Shown here piece after piece: positions 16,273 through 24,569 of a stretch of 64,000 nucleotides of DNA. How positions within the stretch are numbered: the stretch's first letter is position 1; each line of letters starts with the position of its first letter. The notes beneath the pieces were generated by a model. The model worked only from the letters and a program-made list of their open reading frames with translations. It had not been told where the DNA came from and did no database searches. The position numbers were made by a program, and so were the translations under genes. The stretch is from JAEYZM01 sp943372195 (GTDB lineage Bacteria; Bacteroidota; Bacteroidia; Sphingobacteriales; Sphingobacteriaceae), in contig CALRXS010000006.1 in assembly GCA_943372195.1 (NCBI GenBank), positions 78,191 to 142,190 on the forward strand, given 5' to 3'.

Positions 16273-17115
16273 TTAAGCTCCTAAAGCAACGCGCTTAAAC
16301 GCTGTAACTGTAAGATCTTTTTCAATATCGTTTAGCATTTGTGCTACTGATTTCGAACTGTCTTTCACAAACTCTTGATTCAATAATGTTGAATCTTTGT
16401 AGAACTTGTTTAATTTACCTTGAGCAATTTTCTCAACCATTTCTTCTGGCTTACCTTCTGCACGAATTTGCTCTTTAGCAATTTCTAATTCTCTGTTAAT
16501 AGTGTTAGCATCAACATCACCTTTGTCTAAAGCTACTGGGTTCATTGCAGCAATTTGCATAGCTACGTCTTTACCAGCTTCATCAGCCTTACCATTAGCA
16601 TCAGAATTTAATCCTACTAATACACCTAAACGGTTACCAGCGTGAATATATGCTACTACTTTGTTTGCTTCTAAAATTTCATATTTAGATACACCAATCT
16701 TCTCACCAATTTTACCAGTCTTATCTAAAATGATGTCTGATAATACAACACCGTTTAATGATAATGCAAGTAATGCATCTAAGTTAGCTGGATTGTTAGC
16801 TACTGCTAAATCAGCAATCTCGTTTGCAAATTGTACGAACTCAGCATTCTTAGCTACGAAGTCTGTCTCACAATTTAATTCAATCACTACACCTCTTTTT
16901 GAATCAGCTGTAGTCTTTGCAATAACTGCTCCTTCTAATGAATCTCTGTCTGAACGGCTAGCCGCTACTTTAGCACCTTTCTTACGTAAGTAATCGATAG
17001 CTGCTTCAAAATCACCATTAGACTCAGTTAAAGCTTTTTTACAATCCATCATTCCTGCACCTGTTTGTAAACGCAACTTGTTTACATCTGCTGCACTAAT
17101 TGTTACTGTTGACAT
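16273..17115 (-). CDS. tsf: Translation elongation factor Ts
   Basis: EF-Ts exchanges GDP on EF-Tu. The 280 residues include the N-terminal UBA-like region with LRLQTGAGMMDCKKAL, then the conserved core (GVVIELNCETDFVAKNAEFV, KIGVSKYEILEANKVVAYIH, MQIAAMNPVAL, EQIRAEGKPEEMVEKIAQG). It is the usual partner of rpsB upstream. Strong hairpins with T-runs lie on both sides of the gene. Confidence 0.98.
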   Translation of the reverse strand: MSTVTISAADVNKLRLQTGAGMMDCKKALTESNGDFEAAIDYLRKKGAKVAASRSDRDSLEGAVIAKTTADSKRGVVIELNCETDFVAKNAEFVQFANEIADLAVANNPANLDALLALSLNGVVLSDIILDKTGKIGEKIGVSKYEILEANKVVAYIHAGNRLGVLVGLNSDANGKADEAGKDVAMQIAAMNPVALDKGDVDANTINRELEIAKEQIRAEGKPEEMVEKIAQGKLNKFYKDSTLLNQEFVKDSSKSVAQMLNDIEKDLTVTAFKRVALGA

Positions 17116-17144
17116 AATATTTTCTTTCTTAATTTTTTAATTTG

Positions 17145-17203
17145 AAAAAAAGGTTAACAATAATGTGTACACGATAATTCGTATACGCATTACCGTTAAC
17201 CTT
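17145..17203 (-). terminator. Long hairpin with T-run between rpsB and tsf
   Basis: On the minus strand, arms AAGGTTAAC/GTTAACCTT (plus 17195-17203 and 17150-17158) enclose further pairing, giving an extended stem of about 20 pairs with internal mismatches. A run of T follows. It lies 6 bp after the rpsB stop, so it should act as a terminator or attenuator that lowers tsf relative to rpsB. Confidence 0.75.
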
Positions 17204-17208
17204 CGTTA

Positions 17209-18015
17209 TTACTCAGCTGATTTCTCTGCTGTCTCTTCTTTTTTCTTTCTTGGAGCTTTCTCTTCAGTAGAATCTACCGCTGCTTTCGCTGCTGCACCTT
17301 CTTTGTCTGCATCTTCTTCACGCTCTCTCTTACGCTCTTCTAATCCCTCTTCAATTGCCTTAGTAATGATACCAGTAATTAAAGCGATAGACTTTGTAGC
17401 GTCATCATTCGCTGGTATTGCGAAATCAATATCTGTAGGATCTGAGTTCGTATCAACCATTGCAAATGTAGGGATGTTTAATTTCAAAGCTTCTGTTACA
17501 GCGATGTGCTCTTTCTTAACATCAATTAAGAATAAAGCTGCTGGTAATCTGTTTAAGTCTGAAATACCACCTAATACTCTTTCTAATTTAATTCTCTCAC
17601 GTGAGATCATTAATTTCTCTTTCTTAGAAAGAATGTCGTATGTACCGTCTTTACTCAATTTGTCGATGTTTGTCATCTTCTTAATTGATTTACGAACAGT
17701 CGCAAAGTTTGTTAACATACCGCCTAACCATCTTTCTGTTACGAAAGGCATGTTTACTCTTTTTGCTTGTTCTGCAACGATATCTTTTGCTTGCTTTTTA
17801 GTCGCAACAAATAATACTTTTCTTCCTGATTTAACAATCTGCTTGATCGCAGCTGCTGCTTCTTCAACTTTAACTAATGTTTTGTTTAAGTCGATAATGT
17901 GAATTCCATTCTTCTCCATGAAAATATACGGAGCCATTTTCGGATTCCACTTGCGCGTTAAGTGTCCAAAGTGAACACCAGCGTCTAATAAGTCTTGATA
18001 TGTAGTACGTGCCAT
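17209..18015 (-). CDS. rpsB: 30S ribosomal protein S2
   Basis: S2 binds the 30S head-body junction. The 268 residues carry the family motifs GVHFGHLTRKWNPKMAPYIF, VLFVATKKQAKDIV, RWLGGMLTNFATVRKSI and PTFAMVDTNSDPTDIDFAIPANDDA. A charged low-complexity tail (about 225-268, Glu/Lys/Ala) extends the usual core. It follows rpsI by 20 bp. Confidence 0.98.
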   Translation of the reverse strand: MARTTYQDLLDAGVHFGHLTRKWNPKMAPYIFMEKNGIHIIDLNKTLVKVEEAAAAIKQIVKSGRKVLFVATKKQAKDIVAEQAKRVNMPFVTERWLGGMLTNFATVRKSIKKMTNIDKLSKDGTYDILSKKEKLMISRERIKLERVLGGISDLNRLPAALFLIDVKKEHIAVTEALKLNIPTFAMVDTNSDPTDIDFAIPANDDATKSIALITGIITKAIEEGLEERKREREEDADKEGAAAKAAVDSTEEKAPRKKKEETAEKSAE

Positions 18016-18035
18016 TGTTTAAGGTCCTCCAAAAA

Positions 18036-18419
18036 TTAACGTTTACTGAATTGAAATTTTCTTCTCGCTTTACGACGTCCTGGTTTCTTACGTTCAACCA
18101 TTCTACTGTCGCGTGTTAATAAGCTCTTCGCTTTTAACGCTCCACGTTTTTCTGGATCCTTTTCAAGGATTGCCTTTGCAATAGCCAAACGAACTGCTTC
18201 TGCTTGACCTTTGATACCCCCACCATCTACATTCGCCTTTACATCAAACATACCTAGCATCTCTGATACTTGTAATGATTGATTAACGATGAATTGTAAT
18301 GGTAATGTTGGGAAATATTCTTTATAGTCTCTGCCGTTTACAACAATGTTTCCGCTACCTTCTGTTAAGTATATGCGGGCAACAGCAGTCTTTCTTCTTC
18401 CTGATGTATTAACTGTCAT
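18036..18419 (-). CDS. rpsI: 30S ribosomal protein S9
   Basis: S9 reaches the P-site tRNA with its C-terminal tail. The 127-residue protein has the N-terminal TSGRRKTAVARIYL, DVKANVDGGGIKGQAEAVRLAIAKAI and the basic tail ending QFSKR, as expected. It starts 11 bp after the rplM stop in the conserved L13-S9 pair. Confidence 0.98.
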   Translation of the reverse strand: MTVNTSGRRKTAVARIYLTEGSGNIVVNGRDYKEYFPTLPLQFIVNQSLQVSEMLGMFDVKANVDGGGIKGQAEAVRLAIAKAILEKDPEKRGALKAKSLLTRDSRMVERKKPGRRKARRKFQFSKR

Positions 18420-18430
18420 CTCTTAAATAA

Positions 18431-18868
18431 TTAAATGGTTTTAGGATTTTGTGCCGCATGTGGGTGTTCTCCGCCCGCATACACATGTAAATTTTTGAAA
18501 ATTTTGTTTCCTAGCTTGTTCTTAGGAAGCATTCCGCGTACAGCTTTCTCTACCACACGTGTCGGGTGCTTCGCCATTAATTCTTTTGGAGAAATAAAGC
18601 GCTGACCTCCTGGATATCCAGTGTAAGAAACATACTCTTTCTCACTGAATTTGTTACCAGTAAATCTAACCTTGTCTGCATTGATAACAATAACGTTATC
18701 TCCACAGTCTACGTGTGGGGTGAAATTTGCCTTGTGTTTGCCTCTTAAGATAAAAGCTATCTTAGAGCTTAGGCGCCCCAAAATCTCTGCGTTTGCGTCG
18801 ATTACGACCCATTCCTTAGTAACAGTTTTGCTGTTAGCAGAGACAGTTTTGTAACTTAACGTATTCAT
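18431..18868 (-). CDS. rplM: 50S ribosomal protein L13
   Basis: L13 is an early 50S assembly protein. The 145 residues show VVIDANAEILGRLSSKIAFILRGKHKANFTPHVDCGDNVIVINA, KEYVSYTGYPGG and VVEKAVRGMLPKNKLGN. It is the first gene of the leftward ribosomal cluster. A clear promoter box and a leader hairpin lie upstream and may serve autoregulation. Confidence 0.98.
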   Translation of the reverse strand: MNTLSYKTVSANSKTVTKEWVVIDANAEILGRLSSKIAFILRGKHKANFTPHVDCGDNVIVINADKVRFTGNKFSEKEYVSYTGYPGGQRFISPKELMAKHPTRVVEKAVRGMLPKNKLGNKIFKNLHVYAGGEHPHAAQNPKTI

Positions 18869-18905
18869 TGAATAATAATTAATTAATTGATTTTAAATAT
18901 TTTAT

Positions 18906-18925
18906 CCCCCATGACTCCATAAGGG
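18906..18925 (-). promoter_or_regulatory. Stem-loop in the rplM leader
   Basis: On the minus strand CCCTTATG and CATGGGGG pair into an 8-bp stem (two G-U pairs) with a GAGT loop, just downstream of the expected start site. It is the only GC-rich structure in the leader, and ribosomal leaders often bind their own protein. An L13-type leader is possible but unproven. Confidence 0.4.
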
Positions 18926-18929
18926 ACGG

Positions 18930-18937
18930 CAAAGATA
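18930..18937 (-). promoter_or_regulatory. Candidate rplM operon -7 element
   Basis: TATCTTTG on the minus strand matches TAnnTTTG, followed by about 60 nt of leader before rplM. A convincing TTG -33 box is not seen. Confidence 0.5.
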
Positions 18938-18996
18938 ATCTAAATATTTGAAATTTCTAAGAGAAAATGTGGAAATGTTAATTTCAGCTAATTTGT

Positions 18997-19004
18997 TATT
19001 TTTG
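18997..19004 (+). promoter_or_regulatory. Candidate -7 element of the mannosyltransferase-like gene
   Basis: TATTTTTG matches TAnnTTTG and ends 6 bp before the ATG at 19011. This favours that ATG over upstream in-frame starts (ATG 18975, TTG 18948) and suggests a leaderless or near-leaderless mRNA. Confidence 0.4.
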
Positions 19005-19010
19005 AATGCA

Positions 19011-20261
19011 ATGAACATCGCTCAACCGAACTCTTTCTTAAAGTCTATATGGGGCCCTTTTCTGCTCAGTATCAGCCTTTTTATTTCCGCCTTCCTTAAG
19101 TTCGACTCTACAGAATTTATTCGCTGGGATACGATTCATTACCTTAACATCCGATTTAATGGTTATAGCTTTAACCCCTGTGCTCATGTGAATGTAGCCT
19201 TTTTCCCTCTATTCCCCTATCTAATGAAAGCCGTAAACCTTAGCTTTCTATATATATGCTTGCTAAATCTACTGCTTTTCTATACCGGAATTTACTTTCT
19301 TCACAAAGCCTTTAAACTTAGTACCCTCAGCATTTGGCTAATCGCCGCTCTACCCACTAGCTTCTTCTTTTTCATGCTCTACTCTGAATCTGTATTCTTT
19401 TTGAGCGCTGCTTTGATATTATACGGACTTAAAACAGAACGTTACCCTATACTTTACCTTGGTGTATTTTTAGCCGCATTAGCGCGCCCTGTAATAAGTA
19501 TCTTAATACCTGCCTTTATCATATTGATTATTTGGGATGTTCTCGATCAAAAAAAGTTTTATCATTATAAACATTACTTGATTTCTATTCTCATTGCTAT
19601 CGCTTCTTTGCTCTTGGTCTCATGGTTTCAATATACCCAAACCAATACCTGGTGGGCTATGTTTAAAGCACAAAGTTGTTGGGACCATTATTTCTCTATT
19701 AAAGGCCTTTCTGCGAACTCATGGGGCAAGCCCATTATTCAACGTCTCGATAAAATCTCTGTAGCTATTGGCTTATGCTCTGCCTTCTTACTCATAATTG
19801 CATTTTACAAAGCATTCATTAATAAAAAATCAAAACCACTAAATCACCCTATTGCAACATCCTCAGTATTTAGATTTAGCTTCTTATACATAGCTGGTAT
19901 TACCTTATCTATATGGATGTTTCAAAATGATTGGCATAGTCTCGATAGATACATCTGGTGCAGTCCGTTCATTGTTCTTTTCTTAAACTCTTGGAAAAAT
20001 ACCGACAAATCTTTTATCAAAACTGCTGTATTCATCTATTTGCTATTACTCATTCCCCTTGGCGCATATACACACATTCAAGTATTGTTGAGTTTATTAG
20101 CTGTAAGTATCTGGCTAATCTCCTTGATTTATATCTCAAACATTCAAGACTCAAAAATCAATTCATATAAGTATGCTTTAATAATTGCTCTCAGTATAAT
20201 AGGCATTTATACTCAATGGTATTTTATTGAATTATTCTTATCTAATAATTGGGTTGGGTAA
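19011..20261 (+). CDS. PIG-V-like GT-C mannosyltransferase family membrane protein
   Basis: A polytopic membrane protein of 416 residues from ATG 19011, with about ten hydrophobic helices. The first extracytoplasmic loop has the acidic/aromatic pattern RWDTIHYLNIRFNGYSF followed by FFPLFPYLMKA, as in PIG-V/GPI-mannosyltransferase-2-like GT-C enzymes that use lipid-linked sugars. The late segment FQNDWHSLDRYIWCSPF also fits that family. The acceptor is unknown; an envelope glycan or protein glycosylation role is inferred. The start was set by the -7 box, and a longer form (18948 or 18975) is possible. It is divergent from rplM. Confidence 0.75.
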   Translation: MNIAQPNSFLKSIWGPFLLSISLFISAFLKFDSTEFIRWDTIHYLNIRFNGYSFNPCAHVNVAFFPLFPYLMKAVNLSFLYICLLNLLLFYTGIYFLHKAFKLSTLSIWLIAALPTSFFFFMLYSESVFFLSAALILYGLKTERYPILYLGVFLAALARPVISILIPAFIILIIWDVLDQKKFYHYKHYLISILIAIASLLLVSWFQYTQTNTWWAMFKAQSCWDHYFSIKGLSANSWGKPIIQRLDKISVAIGLCSAFLLIIAFYKAFINKKSKPLNHPIATSSVFRFSFLYIAGITLSIWMFQNDWHSLDRYIWCSPFIVLFLNSWKNTDKSFIKTAVFIYLLLLIPLGAYTHIQVLLSLLAVSIWLISLIYISNIQDSKINSYKYALIIALSIIGIYTQWYFIELFLSNNWVG

Positions 20262-20309
20262 ATAAATATTGCTCATTTATTTTTATTTTAGCAACTTAAT
20301 TCAATTACT

Positions 20310-21566
20310 ATGAATGTTTCGAAGATGGCAAGTACTCTGATCGGATCAGAGATTATAAAAATTGGTAACGAAGTCAACGAAATGATTCGCAAAGGTTCTA
20401 AAATTTGCAATCTAACAATCGGCGATTTTGACCCTAGCCATTACCCCATTCCAAAGGAACTCGAAAACGAAATCATAACCGCCTACAACAAAGGTTATAC
20501 GAATTACCCGCCTGCTAATGGTGAACTTACTTTGCGTCAATCTATCGTTGAGTTTTTAAGTAAGTATGGTAATTTGAATTATACTACCGACGAAATTCTT
20601 GTCGCTGGTGGTTCTAGACCTTTAATTTATGCTACTTATTTAACTGTCTTAGATCCGGGTGATAAAGTTGTATTCCCTGTACCCTCATGGAATAATAATC
20701 ACTATTGCCACCTTTCTGCCGCTGAAGCCATTATGGTTGAAACAAGTGTCGAAAATAATTTCATGCCTACTGCAAATAACATTGCACCAAATTTAAAAGG
20801 TGCTACTCTTCTTGCGCTTTGTAGTCCGCTAAATCCTACCGGCACCATGTTCTCTAAAAAAGATCTAGAAGAAATTTGCGACCTTGTTATCGCTGAAAAT
20901 AAATCTCGTAAAGAAGGAGAGAAGCCTTTGTATATTTTATATGATCAAGTATACTGGACATTAACTTTCGGTGAGCATAAACATTTCGACCCAATTAACC
21001 TAAGACCTGAACTTAGAGATTATACAATTTATATCGATGGTATTTCAAAGTCATTAGCTGCAACAGGTGTACGTGTGGGCTGGGCTTTCGGACCTTTAAA
21101 AGTAATCGATAAAATGAAAGCAATACTAGGTCACGTGGGTGCTTGGTCTCCTAAAGCTGAACAAATTGCTACTGCTAAATACTTAAAACAAAATGAAGCT
21201 ATTGAAGAATTCATGGTTCCATTTAAAAATAAAATCAAAAATAGTTTAGATGCACTTCATGAAGGTTTTCAAAAATTAAAATCAGAAAACTATCCGCTCG
21301 ATTCTATTGAACCAATGGGTGCTATTTATTTAACTGTTAAAGTTGCAATAAAAGGTAAACATACACCTGATGGTAAAGCAATTGAATCTAGTATGGATGT
21401 TACTTCTTACATACTTAATGCTGCACAATTAGCGATGGTCCCTTTCACAGCTTTCGGTGCATCTGCTAATTCAGATTGGTATAGACTTTCGGTTGGCGCT
21501 GCTGATAAAGAAACTATTCTTGCATCATTTGATAGATTGAAAAAAGCAATTGATGAATTAAAATAG
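20310..21566 (+). CDS. PLP-dependent class I/II aminotransferase
   Basis: A 418-residue fold-type I enzyme of the aspartate/aromatic aminotransferase superfamily. Visible are LTIGDFDP, YTNYPPANGELTLRQSI, the phosphate-binding GGSRPLIYATYL, SPLNPTGTMFSKKDL, YDQVYWTLTF, the PLP-linking lysine Lys247 in IDGISKSLAATGVRVGW, and the C-terminal carboxylate-binding Arg in DWYRLSVGAAD. Substrate specificity cannot be deduced. It follows the GT-C gene by 48 bp. A heptamer array starts at its stop codon. Confidence 0.9.
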   Translation: MNVSKMASTLIGSEIIKIGNEVNEMIRKGSKICNLTIGDFDPSHYPIPKELENEIITAYNKGYTNYPPANGELTLRQSIVEFLSKYGNLNYTTDEILVAGGSRPLIYATYLTVLDPGDKVVFPVPSWNNNHYCHLSAAEAIMVETSVENNFMPTANNIAPNLKGATLLALCSPLNPTGTMFSKKDLEEICDLVIAENKSRKEGEKPLYILYDQVYWTLTFGEHKHFDPINLRPELRDYTIYIDGISKSLAATGVRVGWAFGPLKVIDKMKAILGHVGAWSPKAEQIATAKYLKQNEAIEEFMVPFKNKIKNSLDALHEGFQKLKSENYPLDSIEPMGAIYLTVKVAIKGKHTPDGKAIESSMDVTSYILNAAQLAMVPFTAFGASANSDWYRLSVGAADKETILASFDRLKKAIDELK

Positions 21567-21648
21567 TACGAAGTATTATGTACTATGTATTATGTACAAA
21601 GAAAACTATCTTTGACATATATTGTACTTAATACTTTGTACTTAATAC
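21566..21648. repeat. Inverted pair of 7-bp repeat arrays (GTAC/GTAT type)
   Basis: The left array 21566-21600 is GTACGAA, GTATTAT, GTACTAT, GTATTAT, GTACAAA. After a 20-bp spacer the right array 21621-21648 is ATTGTAC, TTAATAC, TTTGTAC, TTAATAC. The halves are inverted. The right half shares 24 identical bases (21627-21650) with 2774-2797, and the left half shares GTATTATGTACAAAG with 2729-2743. The first base of the array is the last base of the aminotransferase stop codon. Confidence 0.85.
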
Positions 21649-21661
21649 ATAATTCAACTCA

Positions 21662-22372
21662 ATGTCAAAAAATCTATATCTAATCCCCGTTCCACTAGAT
21701 GAAGAAAGCTCTATCGAAGCTAACATACCCAACGAGGCTATCAATATTGTTCGTGAACTAAAACACTTCATTGTAGAAAACGAAAAAACAGCTAGAGCTT
21801 TTTTGAAGAAATATGGCATTCTTACACCTCAAAAAGATTTACAAATTATGGTGTATGATAAAAGAGATAAACTTTCAATATCGCACTATTTTAAATTTTT
21901 TAAGGAGACAGATCAGGTCGGACTAATGTCTGAAGCCGGATGTCCGGGTGTAGCCGACCCCGGTGCTGAAATTGTTGCCGAAGCTCATAAAAAAAACTAT
22001 AACGTTATTCCTTTTATAGGCCCCTCATCAATATTATTAGCTTTAATGGCTTCGGGTTTCAACGGACAGCAATTTTGTTTTCATGGTTACATACCTATCG
22101 ACAAAGCTGATCGAATTAAAAGATTAAAAGATTTAGAAGCTCAATCATTTCGATTCCGCCAAACTCAAATTTTTATAGAAACTCCATTTAGAAATAATCA
22201 TCTTTTTGATGACATTATAAAAAATTGCAAACCTAGTACTCAACTATGTGTTGCAGCTAACATCAATGCTAAAGATCAATTAATAAAGACAAGAACTGTT
22301 GCTGATTGGAAAGATCACAAACCAGAGTTACATAAAATACCAGTAGTATTTATTTTGTATGCAACATCCTGA
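21662..22372 (+). CDS. Tetrapyrrole-methylase-fold SAM methyltransferase (RsmI-like)
   Basis: A 236-residue protein of the fold shared by cobalamin-precursor methylases and RsmI (16S rRNA 2'-O-methylation at C1402). It begins NLYLIPVPLDEES and carries GLMSEAGCPGVADPGAEIV (about 86-104), FIGPSSILLALMASG and IFIETPFRNN, each matching RsmI landmarks. It lacks the typical LYVVATPIGNL start of true RsmI, so it may be the second, shorter Bacteroidota paralogue whose target is uncertain. It converges on the membrane protein at 22377 with 4 bp between the stops. Confidence 0.82.
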   Translation: MSKNLYLIPVPLDEESSIEANIPNEAINIVRELKHFIVENEKTARAFLKKYGILTPQKDLQIMVYDKRDKLSISHYFKFFKETDQVGLMSEAGCPGVADPGAEIVAEAHKKNYNVIPFIGPSSILLALMASGFNGQQFCFHGYIPIDKADRIKRLKDLEAQSFRFRQTQIFIETPFRNNHLFDDIIKNCKPSTQLCVAANINAKDQLIKTRTVADWKDHKPELHKIPVVFILYATS

Positions 22373-22376
22373 TAAA

Positions 22377-24569
22377 TTATAACCTGTAATTATCTACTGA
22401 TATAATTTTGTTGTTCTCTTTAATTAAAAAGCTTGCATCAAAATTGCTAATTATTATGCTTTTTAAATCTGTGTTTTTTGAATCTACGATTATCTCTATT
22501 TTTTTACTTTCTGCTTGAATAGAAAAGTTTTTCTTTAGTCGTATATAATCAATTGTATTGTTAGATAACTCAGTCGGTTTAAATTCTGTTTTCTTCAATA
22601 GATTCATATTTGAATCATACTCTTTCAAATACAAACGAGGTAAATGCTCTTTATTACTTGCCTTTATTAAATAATTACAATAAATGCTCGTGTCAATATT
22701 ATTAGTATTAGTATAGATGATTTGATTTGCATCATTAATAGTCAATGCTTTCTGATAATTTACAAAACGATTATCTATTGTAGTTTTACCTTCTTTATTA
22801 ATCACAATTTCATTGCCTGATATTTTATAATTTGAAGGTTTTAATTCTTGTGCATTCAATTCAAAAAAGTGTAAGTGCTCATTTGAAAATAAATACTTTG
22901 ATTTGCTCTCAATAAAATAATGATGAGTATCTTCTTTGTCTTTAATAACTAACAATTTTTGATTGCCTAATAATTTTAATATCTCTCTTTTATTTACCAA
23001 TGAATCTGAAAATAATTGTGCCGATATTAATGTTTGATTAAATGAAGTTCTTGATAACATTATTGAATTGATTGGCAATCCGGTCGACGCTGAAATAGCC
23101 ATTGATTCAAACGAAGTCACATCATTTAACTCAGATGCAATAACTTCAGAACCTATAAAGTAACCAGGCAATGGCACAATCGATTGAAAGCTATCTACGG
23201 TATATCCGTATTTATTTAATGAATCAATTATTCGATAATCTTTATATGAATCAATTTTTTTATTCGCTATTATCTGAATGTTTCTGTGATTATTTACATA
23301 TGCTTCAAACATCCACATTAACATTAAAAAAGATAGAATTACATACGCATATTTCTTCTTCGATTGAATTTTCCATTTTCTAAAAATTAAATAAAAATAG
23401 AACGCCGAATAAATCGTAAACACATAATAAAATACCCAAGCAAATCGACCTAATGCTCTAAACTGCTTTATTGCTGGCACTACATCTAACATAAACTCAA
23501 AGCCAATTCTAAATGGCATTGCCATCGCAAATAATAATAATAAAAATGCTGTTAACAAAGATGTTCTTAATGCATCTGGAAGTATAGGCTTTAGTATAAA
23601 TTTCAGTTTCTTCTTCTTTAAATATTTTACAGCTTTAATGGTAATCAATACTAAAGTTATTGCACCTACTGTACCAACATAATTTCTCGATTCAATATTA
23701 GTTTCTCTTACCTTCACTAACATATTCCAGAAATCTAATAATGGTGAATACACCGGTAAAAACAAACCCTCAAATGTTGCTACATAGTTTAAAATTCCCC
23801 AAGGATTGGTAGGCCTGTCTGATATATGATCAATACTGCTAATTATGAATTGAACTATTACAATAGGTAGAACAGAAAGTAGAAAATGTATTATGCTTGA
23901 ATTAAATTTGAATGACTTTCTATAAATAAAATCTACATAGCCAAACACTAAAACAAAAATTGAACCTATTAATAAATAATACGGATGTATGAAAGCAAAT
24001 AAAAGTAATGCTATATCAATAACGATATAATATTTCATCTTATAGTTCTGCTCTTTTAGTTTTATTAATAAATACCAAAGCATTGGTACAAAGAAAGAAT
24101 ACGATAAGCCGTAATGACCTGTAAATCGTTCGACTTGAGGTGAGAGATATGAAATTATTATTGATATAAGAATCGAATATAAAATTGGTAATCCAATTCT
24201 CCTTGCTATTTTAAATAGAAAATAAGATGATAGTACAATTGATAACATCATCATCAAATTAAATATGCCAATTACATTGTTCTTAATTGAGGGTATATAA
24301 TTCGATAAATACTTTAATAATATGGAGAGTACAGGTTGATTATCAGTATATACAATTAACTCTGTAAATGGGTAGTTTAATCCTTTGGTTTGTAATAATG
24401 TTTTATCGTGATTGATATAATAATCTGCGGTATAATAGTTTTTTATACCATCACCCATTGAATTAAATATATATGTATTCGGATGAAATAATATATCATT
24501 ATACAATACCATCAAGATTAATAATGATATTAATACAACTATGAATGAATATTTTTTATCTGATTTCAT
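22377..24569 (-). CDS. Large polytopic membrane protein, GT-C-like
   Basis: A 730-residue protein with around a dozen hydrophobic helices in the first 430 residues and a soluble, probably extracytoplasmic C-terminal region. The first outside loop holds NSMGDGIKNYYTADYY, an acidic motif placed as in GT-C glycosyltransferases, then NYPFTELIVYTDNQPVLS. I do not recognise a named family. Its ATG overlaps the stop of the upstream GT2 gene by 4 bp (ATGA), so the pair is translationally coupled. That suggests the GT2 makes a lipid-linked sugar that this protein transfers. AT-rich throughout. Confidence 0.7.
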   Translation of the reverse strand: MKSDKKYSFIVVLISLLILMVLYNDILFHPNTYIFNSMGDGIKNYYTADYYINHDKTLLQTKGLNYPFTELIVYTDNQPVLSILLKYLSNYIPSIKNNVIGIFNLMMMLSIVLSSYFLFKIARRIGLPILYSILISIIISYLSPQVERFTGHYGLSYSFFVPMLWYLLIKLKEQNYKMKYYIVIDIALLLFAFIHPYYLLIGSIFVLVFGYVDFIYRKSFKFNSSIIHFLLSVLPIVIVQFIISSIDHISDRPTNPWGILNYVATFEGLFLPVYSPLLDFWNMLVKVRETNIESRNYVGTVGAITLVLITIKAVKYLKKKKLKFILKPILPDALRTSLLTAFLLLLFAMAMPFRIGFEFMLDVVPAIKQFRALGRFAWVFYYVFTIYSAFYFYLIFRKWKIQSKKKYAYVILSFLMLMWMFEAYVNNHRNIQIIANKKIDSYKDYRIIDSLNKYGYTVDSFQSIVPLPGYFIGSEVIASELNDVTSFESMAISASTGLPINSIMLSRTSFNQTLISAQLFSDSLVNKREILKLLGNQKLLVIKDKEDTHHYFIESKSKYLFSNEHLHFFELNAQELKPSNYKISGNEIVINKEGKTTIDNRFVNYQKALTINDANQIIYTNTNNIDTSIYCNYLIKASNKEHLPRLYLKEYDSNMNLLKKTEFKPTELSNNTIDYIRLKKNFSIQAESKKIEIIVDSKNTDLKSIIISNFDASFLIKENNKIISVDNYRL

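Noticed and set aside
17165..17902. Long plus-strand frame of 245 codons opposite rpsB
   Set aside because: It is the complement of a certain ribosomal protein gene, with a low-complexity Ser/Phe/Ala translation.
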